Of a stretch of 64,000 nt of DNA, positions 1 through 15,321 are shown in pieces. Position 1 is the stretch's first letter, and each line of letters starts with the position of its first letter. The stretch spans positions 6,648,783 through 6,712,782 of the forward strand of contig JAPWDM010000022.1 in assembly GCA_035578155.1 (NCBI GenBank), given 5' to 3'. The notes beneath the pieces were generated by a model that saw only the letters and a list, made by a program, of their open reading frames with translations, ran no database searches and had not been told where the DNA came from. The translations under genes were made by a program, and so were the position numbers. The stretch comes from Brachynemurus nebulosus. Taxonomy: Eukaryota; Arthropoda; Insecta; Neuroptera; Myrmeleontidae.

Positions 1-1283
1 TCTAAAAAAAATATATATTTTGACTTGTTAATTGTTATAAAAAATATGTTTTAACTTATTAAAAAATAATTTTCAAGGTTAATTTTACCATGAATCTGAA
101 TATTTAAATGAAATTAATAAAATTATCTCAGCATATTTACTAATTAAAATTATATCTAACTCAACAAAAAATTTTAAGTTTTAGAAATTTTATTAAAATA
201 AAGATAATATTAATAACCATAATACATCTTAAAAAAAATTCAACAATGTATAGTAATAACAACAGTCCGGCTAAAACCTGCTGTAGTCATAAAAATATGT
301 AGGTAAATTACATGTACATATTACTAACTTGAAAAAAGTGGTGTACGTGTGTACGCAATATGTAGCTCCCTCCTCTCACTTGATGTTTTTGTTGCACTTT
401 TTAAGGGGGTGCAGAAAGTGGTTTTTTCTGTAATAAAATTACATACGTTCATAACTACGTCAAACAAGCCTAGACAAACGTCTAGCTTTATCTACCGTTT
501 GTCTTCTTTTGTTAACACGATGACGAGTCATGAGGAATTATAACGAAATGACCAACTGGTATACTATTTTGACAGCTAATAAACTTTATATGAAATTGTT
601 GACGTCGTAAGATGTGGTGTATGAGCTAACAAAGTTTCACTTGACGTTTTACAAAAGAAAAAAGAGAAATCAATATCTATTTTCTTTTATTAATAAAAAA
701 AGACAAACGACAGATAATGTTAGACTTTTGTAAATTTAAACTAGTTTATCGTAGTTATGAACGTATGTAATTATATTATTTTAGAAATAGGGTAGATATT
801 ATATTTTATAATCCTTTTTATACATAAGTAATATATGTAGTACCGAACATGGCAGCATTTGTATTGAAATATTACTATGTTCTACCAACTAAAATTTTTC
901 CAAAAAAATATATGTTATAGAGTACTAAGAGACATATTATTGAACAAAAAATGGTGGGTGTCGCTAACGCGTAAGTGCCAAAAAAAATTTACTTAAATTT
1001 AAAAATTTAAAAAAATTAGTATAATAAAGGGATATAACGTTAATTTTTTTTTTTATTACTTTGCCTAAGGTGGGTACACAATATATATTAAACTCAAATA
1101 AATCGGTTCAGCAATTTGGTCAAAAAAAATTTTTTTTGAAAATTTTTGTCTGTTTGTGTATTCATAAACTGTTAGACTCAGAGGGTTGAAATTTGGCAAG
1201 AATGTATCTGGGGCTAAGAAGTATTATTTCCTATAAAAACAATTAATTTTGCGTCAAGGGCCGTTTTCCCTATCTTACCCGGC
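1..1283. other. AT-rich non-coding stretch
   Basis: No gene is recognisable. Positions about 540-610 resemble 12310-12370 (both have a 'caactggta.actattttgaca'-like core), so an old dispersed repeat is present. Positions about 1075-1260 hold one degenerate unit with 'agagggttgaaatttgg', the same phrase found in every family B unit farther along. Confidence 0.5.
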
Positions 1284-1795
1284 TATGCCCTTTAGGCTCG
1301 ATTTAAATGCAGTAGTTATATTTGATTTAGTTAGAATTTTATGTATTTTATCTGAAATTTTACCAACATATATTAAAGTTTTGAAATTTTATTTGGGGTC
1401 TGATTTAACGGAGGGATAAATTTCTTTTAAAATTTGTTTAAATTCTTTTTTAGCTACTAATTTATCAATTAATTTTGATTTATATCAGTTATTATTTGCT
1501 ATTGTTTTATTAATGTTATTTATTTCTGTTTTAAAGTTTTCTTTTGATAACGGAAAATTAAAGGCGCGATAGATCATAGAATTATAGGCTGCGACTTTGT
1601 GTTGAAATGGACTTATTGAATCGTTTGGTATTGTAATTCCTGAATATGATGATTTTCTATAAATATTGAAATCAAGGTTATTGTTAATTTCGTTATGGTT
1701 AAATTCAGGAAATTGATTCTATCTTTTTCTAATTCTAAATCAAATTGTATTTTTTGGATCTATTAAATTTAATGAATCTATGAATTTTTCTAATT
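1284..1795 (-). pseudogene. Penelope-like reverse transcriptase, 3' fragment
   Basis: The minus strand reads from about 1706 to 1284 as a C-terminal reverse transcriptase segment with the blocks FNIYRKSSYSGITIPNDS, HKVAAYNSMIYRAFNFPLS and YVGKISDKIHKILTKSNI. This arrangement (IYRK, then H-K-x-A-A-x-x-S-M, then a K-I-x-K-I-L tail) is what I know from Penelope-like retroelements. The frame is broken by TGA at about 1485 and TAA at about 1389. Farther 5' (1706-1795) the reading ELEKDRINFLNLTI continues only after frameshifts. It is a dead 5'-truncated copy. Assignment to Penelope rather than another RT class is from motif memory, not a search. Confidence 0.7.
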
Positions 1796-1847
1796 GGCGA
1801 ATTGATCCATCGGACCCTATTTATATCACCCACATTTCGGTACCAAA

Positions 1848-1925
1848 AGTGGTATTTTGCAAAGTAAAGTGTTTTTATTTACTAACATCAAATATGGAAT
1901 ACTATAAAGTAACGCTCAAATCTAT
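1848..1925 (+). repeat. Dispersed repeat shared with 36825-36930
   Basis: The stretch 'aaagtggtatttt', a spacer, then 'aaatatggaatac' and 'aaagtaacgctcaaatct' recurs in the same order at 36825-36930. There the spacer is a (TTTA)n array and the sequence forms the right arm of a large palindrome. This copy lacks the mirror arm. Confidence 0.6.
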
Positions 1926-1929
1926 TAAA

Positions 1930-4036
<2,107 letters not shown>

Positions 4037-4068
4037 TTTGGCCTTCAAAAATTTCGTTATATTATTTA

Positions 4069-6560
<2,492 letters not shown>

Positions 6561-7320
6561 CTAAATCGCTTTTATCTTTTTTGCAATTTCGGGACGAAGA
6601 TAGATGATTCAGTCTTTCATAATAGGCATAATAGGAGGTGAAGTGTCACTTTTAGTACCAAGGGACTAAAATTATTTTTGCTACCGCTTCTAAGAAAATC
6701 AACAAGTAGAATTTCTAGAGCGTTATTAATTAACAAGAGAAATTTAAGTTAAACAGCGTCGCTAGGTAATTTAAAATATTTAAATAAATTCAAACTTAAG
6801 ATAAAAACAAACTGTTATATTGTATTATCTATACTTACCATACGGTTAATTAATTATAAAAAATATGTTAAGAAAATTATAAAATATGTAACTAGTTATA
6901 TTAAAAGTGGAAAATTTTATTCAGTTATCTTGTTTCAGGGTATGACAAACTTGTTTTATGACTTATGTATTATAATAGGTACATTTCACACAAAATTTTC
7001 AACACGCAAAATAGTATTACTGCAATTCAGTTTCAGTTGAGAGTTTCAGCAAACAGTTTCATTTTCGGTTGTTTTGCAGCTAAAGTATATGACAACAAGT
7101 GGAGTTAATGAAACTGATCACTTTAAATGAATCGGTCCATGCAAAAAGAGCTTCAGTATAAGTGTTTTTGAGAAAAACACAAAAAACTGTCTGTGCCATA
7201 AGGTTTTAATAATACAATAACACTTTTTTTATATGGTACCTAATGCTGCCACCACTCATATGAATTACATATATTACTGTTCTTGTACATAGTTTGTCAA
7301 AAAAAAAATTATAATATTTG
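6561..7320. other. Non-coding, no gene recognised
   Basis: AT-rich sequence without coding similarity, inverted repeats or recognisable element ends. Confidence 0.4.
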
Positions 7321-7321
7321 T

Positions 7322-7640
7322 TGGACTGAAGCCCTTTTTGCATCGAAAAGTGTTTTATTACACATATTACTTTTTATTACATTATTATTTTATTTACATT
7401 ATTATTTCGCATAGCAATGTGTACCTTCTTAGATAAAGTTTCATATTCAAACTGAAATTACGGAAAAAATGGACTGAAGCCCTTTCTGCATGGAACAGTT
7501 AAATTAATGCTCTGTTACTATGGTAAGAATGCATGGGACTGAAGTCTTTTTCGCATAGAAATCTGTATCTACCTTCTTAGACAAACTTTCATATTCAAAC
7601 AGAAATTACGGAAAAATGGACTGAAGCCCTTTTTGCATGG
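7322..7640 (+). repeat. Short imperfect tandem repeat
   Basis: The phrase 'ggactgaagccctttttgca' occurs four times with small changes (about 7323, 7473, 7528, 7619). The second and fourth copies share about 90 bp of upstream sequence ('accttcttaga.aaa.tttc' and 'aaattacgg'). Confidence 0.75.
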
Positions 7641-7760
7641 ATCGATTCAAATAGCAAAATACTCCTATCGCAGCGCCCTGTGTATCATAGCTAACTTCCC
7701 AGGACTAATCTATTTCAGTTAAAAAAAATTAAATTTCAGACTATTACGGGATTTATAATG

Positions 7761-7885
7761 ATTAATAACGATGGACTTCTACGTCCATTTTTCAAACTTT
7801 CGTCTAAGGCAGACGCCATCAATATATTTCTTTATCTACAAACTCATCGGCCTACATAACTTATCAATATTTGAAAATAATTCAA
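7761..7885 (+). repeat. Dispersed repeat shared with 26475-26610
   Basis: Both copies have 'ttctacgtccattttt.a' followed by 'cttt.gtct.a..cagacg', 'tttatctacaaa' and 'gaaaataattcaaatac' in the same order and orientation. The family is not recognised. Confidence 0.65.
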
Positions 7886-7906
7886 ATACTACTTAATACC
7901 TTATAC

Positions 7907-8717
7907 CAGTGTTTTTCAACCTGTGGGTCGCGACCCCCTAGGGGATCGCGAAGCCTATTTAAAGAGGTCGTCGCTACTTTAACAATAAAACCACTCTAGT
8001 TCAATACAAAGTATTTAATAAAGAAAAGGTTAATTAAAGGTTACATTACTCTGATGGTTTCATACTTTCGCTTGATAAAATTTCAAAACAAATAACTGCG
8101 GCTTATTTTCAATAACAAACAGTAAATCCGAGTTTTAAATAATTGTCGTCATATATAGACGCTTTTTCTTTGCTTTTGTTTCATTACTCTCATTGGAACT
8201 TGAAGTTGACGGTTGTGCATGTCTTTTCAGAAACTCATCCATTTTCAATAATTACAATGAGCACAGAATTTTGGTTATTAAACAATAAAAGACAGTGAGC
8301 AACTACTAAACAAACAACAAGTCGATTCAATAAACTTAAACACGATTCAAAGCGAATTCAAAGAATTCAAAAGTGCTATCCTTTACTCGTCCAATGCTCC
8401 ACGCAGCGCTTATTACGTTGCACTGTGTCTCTCTCACACAAGTCACGTGCGCATTCAGAAACTACTATAAGTCGTCAACTTCGATGTCGATATAAAAATA
8501 TGCTTGTTTAAAATCCTTTATTACGTATATATTTAATTGACACCAAACTGAAAATAATCAATAACGATAAACGGATTCGATATTTATAACATAAAATAAA
8601 ATAAAAGTTAGAAATAGCAGAGGGTAGGGATCGCGAAATATTTTTCTATACTAGGGGGTCGCAAAATATTTTTCCATACTAGGGGGGTCGCGCCATGAAA
8701 AAGGTTGAAAAACACTG
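7907..8717 (-). mobile_element. hAT-type transposon relic with 8-bp TSD
   Basis: The terminal inverted repeat CAGTGTTTTTCAACC is at 7907-7921 and its complement at 8703-8717. The next bases also pair (GGTCGCGA blocks), and the flanks are a perfect 8-bp direct repeat, CCTTATAC (7899-7906 and 8718-8725). CAGTG termini with 8-bp duplications are diagnostic of hAT elements. It is 811 bp, far too short for a transposase, so this is a deletion derivative. It keeps the N-terminus of a BED-finger transposase (separate entry). Confidence 0.92.
8040..8242 (-). pseudogene. hAT transposase N-terminus (BED finger type), decayed
   Basis: From an ATG at 8242-8240 the minus strand reads MDEFLKRHAQPSTSSSNESN, then a Lys/Arg-rich NLS-like stretch (KAKKKR). 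After small indels it reads DDNYLKLGFTVC and ICFEILSSESMKPSE. The order (Ser-rich tail, basic patch, Y-L-x-x-G-F, C-x-x-C-like block, S-M-K-P) is that of ZBED/SCAN-domain-type hAT transposases just before and in the first zinc finger. At least two frameshifts and a stop are present. All catalytic regions are deleted. Confidence 0.75.
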
Positions 8718-8725
8718 CCTTATAC

Positions 8726-9909
8726 TAACGATATTCCACGGGTGAATATGCCTAAAAAACTTTTATCCGGCTACATTTATATACAGAAAAGTAACTTAAA
8801 AACCAAAATAAATTTCTCCCGTTATTAAGGTAGTAGTCTGGTAACTCTTGCTGTTTTTCATACCTATTTTTAGGGGCATTTTTTTGAGAAAGAACAAATG
8901 AAAAGTTTTGAATTTTTAATATGTTTTTATTTACATCTTAAGGTAACAAAAAAAATTTTTTTGAATAAATTAAATTTTGTTTTATTATTATTATTATCAA
9001 GTTGGCGCCTCAAAAAAAACACGCCTTGATGGCCTGGGTGATTTTGACTTTTGGGGACATCTGAAATCAATAATACTTAATTAGTCTTAATCTATAGATA
9101 TGTTATTTTCGTCGGAACTAGGATTATGAAATTTTATCGAAAAAAACAAAATGGCGGACTTCGAAAAAAAACTTTCGTATTATTATGAAAATTCTTAAAG
9201 TTTCGAATAATGTTTTTAAGTTTGAAAATAAAACGAAATATCTATGAACTAAAAGCCCAGGAAGTGTGTGAAACTAATGATAGTGTATTATAATTATTAT
9301 TAATTATATTATAAATTACGATGTTGTAGTACAGCTGAACCTTTTATGCAGTCGATGACTGCAGTCGAGGATCGCATAAAAGAAATCGGACAAAAAAAAA
9401 GTTTCAAAAACTTCATAAATAGATCGATCTAAAAAATCGAATTTTTGAAAAGTTTATTAAAATTAGCTGATAATTTTTGTTAAGGGACTTAACTGATACT
9501 ACATGGGGAATATCGTATAAAAACGCCTTAAATTATACTCGTAAAAGCGATTAGTTAACTTTTCATTTATAATTATAGTAAATAAACAAATTACGCAATT
9601 GAATATGTAAGACAAATACCACGGAATGAATCAAGTTTATTCAAAAATTTCAAACAAACTGACAAAAAAATGTTTTCTAAATAAATCGCTTTTGTGGGAA
9701 ACGAGTCGATTGCCAGATAGGTGGCCTTCCTTCCTTTTGTATAGTCTTCATAGTAGTACTTAATATGTATATATTATACTGTATATAAAATACATATTGG
9801 CTATTGGATACTATTATGACTTTACTGGACAAAATAGGGCGTATATAATCATTTTAACACAATATGTTTCTTTGTAGAATTACAATTAAAATGAAATTAT
9901 TTTTGGAAA
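8726..9909. other. Non-coding, no gene recognised
   Basis: AT-rich. The segment 9000-9420 has phrases such as 'aaaatggcgga' that recur loosely at 13740-13830. A short hairpin GCAGTC/GACTGC lies at about 9348-9362. No genes seen. Confidence 0.4.
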
Positions 9910-10040
9910 AAATCGGTTATCGATCTCTTAATAATCGATTTATGAATCGATTAAAATGACAAAAATCGAAAAAAGAATCGACTTTTTAAGTTTTGATTAA
10001 TCAATTTTCGATTAATCGATTTAAAATCGGCATCTCTACT
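9910..10040. repeat. Cluster of ATCGATT motifs, probable hAT end
   Basis: At least seven copies of (T)AATCGAT / ATCGATT in both orientations are packed here, ending in 'aatcggcatctctac', whose complement (GTAGAGATGCCGATT) looks like a hAT terminus. No opposite end was found, so only one subterminal repeat cluster remains. Confidence 0.4.
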
Positions 10041-10846
10041 TGGCATAGTGTTAAAGAAATACGTATGCTTCTTTTATAATACAATATTATTGTATAATTA
10101 TTCTGAGATATTTATTTTTCTATGATTTAAGGTTTGGTTCGACAAATACAGGCGCCTGGACCATTGTCAAAAATAGTTGCAAAATTAAATTGTGCTACTT
10201 AACTCGGACTAAAATTAAGTGAAATTAATTTGTCGCGTTTTCCTGTTAAGTACTACAGTATAATTACTTTATAGTTTTATAACGATTACGGGTAATGGTC
10301 CGAGTACTCGTACTGGTCGGATTAGGTCTTTATTTTCATATAATTCAATTAATTTTGCTGAAAATTGAATTAATTTATGGAAACTAGTTATTTATCTGTT
10401 AGAGTAACGTTTTTTTTTTTAAATAAAATTAATTAAATAATATTATCTTTGCTAAGCTTCTAATCTTCGACAGTATAAAATATTAAAATATTAGTTGAAT
10501 AGCACTAATATCATTCATAATAGAATTAAAACAATTTTATCTTCCGAGTTTTTCTGTCTATGTGCATTTTGTTTCTGCATACAAAATCGTGGTAATTGCA
10601 ATGAATATTTGAAAAGAGAAAGAATCACATTAACTAAATATTATTTGTTTCTGAAAAATTGCAATATTTAACAGTATGTATTTTATTTTTATTTTCATAG
10701 TAAACATAAAAATATCATAATCAATATAATTGTTTAATTATTTCATAAAATTCTAACCATTAGTTAAAACCATATCTTTGAATTTGTTTTCAGTCGTAGT
10801 TTCATAAAAATGCTAGATTTAGAGTCCCTTCAATAACTACTTTTGA
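10041..10846. other. Non-coding, no gene recognised
   Basis: AT-rich sequence with no coding similarity or paired ends that I can see. Confidence 0.4.
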
Positions 10847-11099
10847 TAACACTGCGTGACGGGATTTCGGTACACGGAAAACTGATTGCTATTATATTTT
10901 TCTGTTAGCTAGAGTATATTGACAGTGTTTGTCCTTTATTTCTATCACGTCTTGTTTTTGAGGTACACACCGATGACTTTCTTTAAACGATCCTTATTGC
11001 GTCCATATTAGTACACTACAGCTTCGATTGAGACAAAGAAAAATGCGTTTGTATTGGCTACACGGATAGGTAATCACAGAGCCGAAAACGCAGAACTCT

Positions 11100-11280
11100 A
11101 GGCTACGTGTACACGATCAGTAATACTGTCAGTATTTAATGACAATAATATTGAATCATTATTTTTATAATATAAATTATATATACGAATACTTCAGAAT
11201 TATCAATACACGATCAGTAATAATGTCAGTATTTCTAAATATTTGATTAAATTTGATAACTGATCGTGTACAGGCAGCCT
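11100..11280. mobile_element. 181-bp miniature inverted-repeat element
   Basis: The left end AGGCTACGTGTACACGATCA and the inverted right end AGGCTGCCTGTACACGATCA match at 17 of 20 bases and continue as GT. The interior contains a direct repeat ('acacgatcagtaat..tgtcagtattt' at about 11112 and 11212). It sits immediately before the surviving ORF of the host relic and probably inserted into it. I see no target duplication. Confidence 0.6.
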
Positions 11281-11282
11281 TT

Positions 11283-11534
11283 GTGAACAATTTGTTAAAT
11301 GCATACAAAAAGATGGGTTACCGGATGTCATTGAAAAATCATTTTCTTCATTCCCATTTCTTTTTTCTTCCTTCAAATCTTGGAGCTGTAAGTGATGAAC
11401 AAGGAGAGCGACTTCACTAGGATATAAAAAGGCTTGAAGAACGATTTCAAGGTTGTTGGGATGCAGCTATGTTAGGAGATTACTGTTGGCGTTTAAAGCG
11501 AGAAGATACTTCCAAACATAAAAGAAAAAGTTAA
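11283..11534 (+). pseudogene. Transposon ORF, conserved C-terminus with one stop
   Basis: The frame reads KKMGYRMSLKNHFLHSHFFF, then LGAVSDEQGERLH-stop-DIKRLEERFQGCWD, then AMLGDYCWRLKR, ending in a basic tail (KHKRKS). This M-S-L-K-x-H-F-L...G-E-R-x-H-Q-D-I...D-Y-C-W-x-L block is the end of a transposon-associated protein I know from many arthropods; its exact superfamily is uncertain. The stop at 11418-11420 is TAG where Gln (CAG) is expected, a single-base nonsense change; the rest is open. The upstream part is replaced by the miniature element. Confidence 0.7.
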
Positions 11535-11884
11535 ATATTTTTCATTTTTTTTGTGTATGTACAATATGCACTTTTCAGTATATAGGTACCTATTTTATAT
11601 TTTAATGTGTGCAAATATTTTTTAATGATAAGTTTTGTTGTCGGTTATACTCGAATTATAGTCTAAATAAATTATAATAATTTTTCATTATTAAATAAAA
11701 TAATGTGTATACTGAAACTTTTTAATTTTTTACTAATAGTTATATATTATGTCAATTATCATACCTAAAAAACGGTACGTGATAGAAAAAAACTACGCAT
11801 ATATTCTTATTGAGCGATGTGTATGAATGAATAAACAGGAAAAATTAAAGTGGGTACTTAATTTTTTTTCTGTAACGCAGTGTA

Positions 11885-12582
11885 ATTGTATCTTTTTTTT
11901 TAACTTATAAATTGAAATTTGTGGGTGCATTTCACTTTGTTTCATGGAATAATTTAAACAGTGTATTTTTTATTTAAATTCGTATTACTTCATTTATGCT
12001 GATTTTTTCAAACCATGTTGTTGCCATGTTGTCTTATATCTGAAAATCTTACATATTTTGTAATTACTGAAATCGTATTAAAATCATAATTCAAACAAAA
12101 AAACATTTTTGTAGTTTATGTAATTTATATTTTTCGGCTGAATTTCAAAGAAAATTTAGCCTAGCAGACTTTTAGTAATTTACAAATCGATTTTGGAAAT
12201 GTTATTTTTTTACTTATCTTTAGAAAATTACGCATACATACATACGTTAGCTATTCACGTACAGTGAATTAGCAGCAACAAAATTAATACATTGACGATC
12301 TTAATCTATAATGGTGAAACACCCCAACTGGTACACTAGTTTGACAACATATACTTTATGTGAAATTATTGAATAATTTACCATATGAAACAGAAAAATT
12401 AATTAATTTTGATTAATAAAAATTTCGTTAACTGAACTCGGGAGATTTATGTTAAAATCGGGAGTTGGGAGAAACACTCAATTTCGGTGTGTCTCCCGAC
12501 CAAACCTAGAGAGGTAGCGACCCTAGAAATACTATTATTTAAACTAGAGAAACACAGTTGTTGATTTAAATTTTTTTTCTAG
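11885..12582. other. Non-coding upstream of Fuseless-like exons
   Basis: No recognisable exon for the N-terminal half of Fuseless here. 12310-12370 resembles 545-610. A good splice-acceptor-like tract (ttttttttctag) ends at 12582, but translation from it in the frame of the next exon hits TAA at 12593. Confidence 0.5.
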
Positions 12583-12610
12583 CTTGATTTCCTAAATTTT
12601 TGGTTCTACA

Positions 12611-12862
12611 ATGCTCCTTAAAGAATCAACATGTTATTGCATTTTGGACAATCTATTTTCAATGTTTATTGTAGCACCATTAGTTATTGGCCATTGGCGT
12701 GGAATTTGGACATTAATGGACCTACATTCCGAATATTTTCCGGCAGTAGAATCATTTCTTCTTGGAATTGCATTACATTGGGTGTTTGTTATGTCACGTG
12801 ACATTCAGTCATATTTGTTTGTTGAAAAGAGTGCAACAATTTATCGTAAAATTGAATCGTAT
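12611..12862 (+). CDS. Fuseless-like gene 1, exon A (half-protein)
   Basis: Fuseless is an arthropod multi-pass membrane protein, eight TM in Drosophila, that acts at presynaptic terminals. This exon gives about 84 residues with the family signature ILDNLFSMFIVAPLV followed by HWRGIWTLMD, then a second hydrophobic helix (about residues 50-66). It aligns with the start of exon 2 of the second gene at 63932 (both have LD-x-LFS) and more weakly with the N-terminal half of that gene (ILDSAFAIFILAPSVV, YWRGVW). The donor is GTAAGT at 12863, phase 0. The residue aligned with the exon-2 boundary is the Met at 12611, preceded by 'acaatg' with no AG, so either the acceptor is lost, or an upstream acceptor at 12582 makes this a 5'-UTR-plus-start exon. 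The frame is clean. Confidence 0.75.
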
Positions 12863-13017
12863 GTAAGTGTTTCGTTACGAATAAATAACAAAATAATTTC
12901 GGGCACGTATGTAATATTGTATTTTTAGGATACCGATTTAATTTTAAAAAATATTGGATACCTGCCTATCAGTAAGTGGGGTTCAATTGCGTAACTACTT
13001 TTTTTTGTTTTTTGTAG

Positions 13018-13263
13018 ATTTATCGACGAATATACACGTATTGTTTTTCAGTATCATGTATTTTGCATTGGCGTGGTGGCTGGATTCTTCTTGATAGTCT
13101 GAATGAGACGACATCGAATGAGTATGTGAATGTGATGGCTAGTGTTATAAGTTGGTTTCTCCTTCTGTTTTTGAAATCATCGCGAAATATCATTGCAACA
13201 CCGTTCTTAATTGCACTAGATTCGGAAAAACTGAGCTTTGTGTTCCCTACAAGATTTCAAACG
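13018..13263 (+). CDS. Fuseless-like gene 1, exon B
   Basis: The acceptor tttttttgttttttgtag ends at 13017 and the donor GTAAGC starts at 13264; both borders are phase 0 and join exon A in frame across a 155-bp intron. The 82 residues read IYRRIYTYCFSVSCILHWRG, then GWILLDSLNET, a hydrophobic helix (VMASVISWFLLLFL), then SRNIIATPFLIALDS and FPTRFQT. This parallels YIFGSRLYTTVFGF..NTWRGVWLLLDHFTET..MRCLRNISAPPF in the second gene, showing the internal duplication of the family. It is most likely the C-terminal half of an upstream paralogue. Further 3' exons are expected but not recognised. Confidence 0.78.
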
Positions 13264-13829
13264 GTAAGCTTCACTTATTTTTTATTTTACTTTAACAGTA
13301 GGTACGGTGAACGTACACATATACATATACCTTACTTTTAAGAAGTAGTACCGCAATGACACCACCGGGTTGTCGGAATATAATAAAGTTTTCTAGCTTA
13401 TAAGAACAGTTGTTGTTTAAAACTTAAATTGTCTACTTCTTCATTCAAGAGGAAATTCACTGAAAAAAAAGATCTCGATTTTTTTTCTTCATAATTATGT
13501 TCCTTAAGGTGTTAGAAATATTTATTTTTAAAAAAATGAAAAATCAGAAAGTTACGGACATTTTAGTGCACGCACTTTACTATAATAATTCAATATAGGT
13601 AAATAAAAAATTTTATGCTTTTTCTCGATAGTACGTTTTTCGACATGATTCCCCATGTATCTCAAAAAGTATTGGAGATATCGACACAAATCAAAGTGCA
13701 TATTATTCCTCGAGGCACTAGGATCTTTTGGTTCCGTAATATATTTTCAAAATGGCGGCTGCTTATAGTCGAGAAAAAGCGGTGATTTTTGAAAATTCAT
13801 TTTCAAAATGCGATTTCTCGCTGGTTTTT

Positions 13830-13833
<4 letters not shown>
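13264..13833. other. Downstream intron or 3' flank of Fuseless-like gene 1
   Basis: Begins with a good donor (GTAAGC). No continuing exon was recognised. The text around 13480-13830 is AT-rich with 'tttcaaaatggcgg' and a decayed repeat. Confidence 0.45.

Positions 13834-13899
<66 letters not shown>
13834..13899. repeat. (TA)n microsatellite at a LINE truncation point
   Basis: TA run that forms the downstream border of the minus-strand LINE fragment. Confidence 0.95.
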
Positions 13900-13901
<2 letters not shown>

Positions 13902-14494
13902 CGTTATTAAAATATGCGAAAGCGTTATTAATTATATGAGTTAACGGCTCGAAAATATTTTCAGCATATTGTTTAATTATATGTTTGGGGATTCCGTCCC
14001 ATCCACAAGATTTTTTGTTTTTTATTAATAGTATTATTGCTTTTTGCACTTCCTTAGTATCGAAGGGAAAAAGGAAAAAACTATTTTGTACGTTATCTAA
14101 ATTTTTACAATATGTTTTTGGTTCTGGTAAATCTAAGGACGTTGTTATATTCACAAAGTACCTATTGAATTCCTCAGCAATTTTTTGCACATTAGAAACA
14201 CAATCATGTATTGTCTATTACTATTTTCGATGGAAGGCAGTTTTTATCAGAATTTACGTTTTTGCTTTTGTTTATCATGTTCCAAACAGTTTGAGATTTA
14301 TTTTCGGACTCGCTTATTAATTGTGAATTATAATCTAATTTAGTATTTTGGACTCGATTTCTAACATATTTTACTAACCACTTATAGTAATTTGAAAGAT
14401 TATCTACGTTAACTTTTAAATGTTTGCAAACTTTAATTTCTTCGTATACTTCACGTTTATGTACCGATAAATATATTATTTCAGGTGTTATCCA
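13900..14494 (-). pseudogene. LINE pol fragment, endonuclease-RT linker and RT start
   Basis: Reading on the minus strand from 14494: WITPEIIYLSVHKREVYEEI, KWLVKYVRNRVQ, ENKSQTVWNMINKSKN, then after a stop and frameshift near 14200, QKIAEEFNRYFVNI, and the RT entry block KKSCGWDGIPKHIIK with EPLTHIINNAF. This is the linker between endonuclease and reverse transcriptase and the first RT fingers of a Jockey-like LINE. It stops at the (TA)n array before the catalytic palm. Nothing of the fragment overlaps the region kept in the LINE at 4802, so I cannot tell whether they are the same family. Confidence 0.78.
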
Positions 14495-14537
14495 GGCATT
14501 GTTTTTTTTTTATTATTATTGGGACAACGATATTTTT

Positions 14538-14658
14538 AGCGAATTTCGAAAATTCGAAATTCACCCATTACAGTAGGTGTCATGACGCGACCTAAGCCCG
14601 GGACCATAACAGAAATATGTTTTGAGGTCCCTAGAAGACGAAAATGATATTCACTAAA

Positions 14659-14718
<60 letters not shown>

Positions 14719-14955
14719 TCTCGAACGAAACGTCTAATGCTTATGAAATTTTGTGTGCGAACTGGATTCTGAATTGGCTTGGCTTTCGTTCGTAAGCCAG
14801 ACACGTCAGATGACCAGAAGAAGGTTTTCTGGCCATTTTTTATCATTCGATCCTATCATTTTTACATCGTTGAAAAGGAAAAAAAATTATGAAGAAAATG
14901 TTCTTATAATTTTCTTTCTATGTTAAGTAGTTTTCGAGAAAATCGTAATTTTTCA
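14538..14955 (+). mobile_element. Family H copy, 3' end lost
   Basis: Begins with T|AGCGAATTTCG and shares with the other H copies the blocks 'gtcatgacgcgac', 'gggaccat', 'gaggtccctagaa', 'tattcactaaaattta', a (TA)n array (about 14663-14716), 'ctcgaacgaaacgtc' and 'gccagacacgtc'. The 3' terminus with hairpin is missing. Confidence 0.75.
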
Positions 14956-15117
14956 TTTTTGCCTTATTTTGCTCTCTTTGTCATTGTAATAAGTAATTTA
15001 TATTTCTGTCTCAGTTCTTTATAAGCTATACAAAAATTTCATTTTTTTTACGTAAAACAAACGATAGTTATTCAAAATTTATGTATTATAAATACCATAT
15101 CTCTGTCTCATTTTTTA

Positions 15118-15237
15118 GTCGAATTTTTCAACTGAAAAAATTAGACTTATACAGCCTATACGATAAGAACGGCGAGACGCGAGAGTAGGGGCGCTATCTG
15201 TTTTCGGACCCGTAGAACACGATTCTGTAAAAAAAAG

Positions 15238-15315
<78 letters not shown>
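15118..15315 (+). repeat. Family B left segment plus (TA)n
   Basis: The 120-bp segment with 'tcgaatttttc', 'aaaattagacttatacag', 'gcgagagtaggggcgctat' and 'tttcggacccgtagaacacg' matches 19618-19742 and 22231-22360. It ends in a (TA)n array (15241-15315). Unlike the other two copies, the TA run here continues into a different sequence ('aaaagagaaataccactcac'). Confidence 0.85.

Positions 15316-15321
<6 letters not shown>

Larger units (their letters stand above)
10847..11884 (+). mobile_element. CACTG-ended DNA transposon relic
   Basis: Left end ACACTGCGTGACGGG and, inverted, the right end ACACTGCGTTACAG at about 11868-11884 match over their first ten bases. The body carries one decayed ORF and a nested miniature element. 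CACTG/A termini fit Chapaev-like or related superfamilies, but no convincing target duplication is visible and the right end has diverged, so the superfamily is tentative. Confidence 0.5.

Noticed and set aside
7322..7640. CRISPR-like spacing of a repeated phrase
   Set aside because: Only four unequal copies, irregular spacing, eukaryotic context; a simple tandem repeat.
12583..12610. Exon A starting at the acceptor at 12582 as coding sequence
   Set aside because: TAA at 12593-12595 in the required frame; that acceptor could only serve a 5' UTR.
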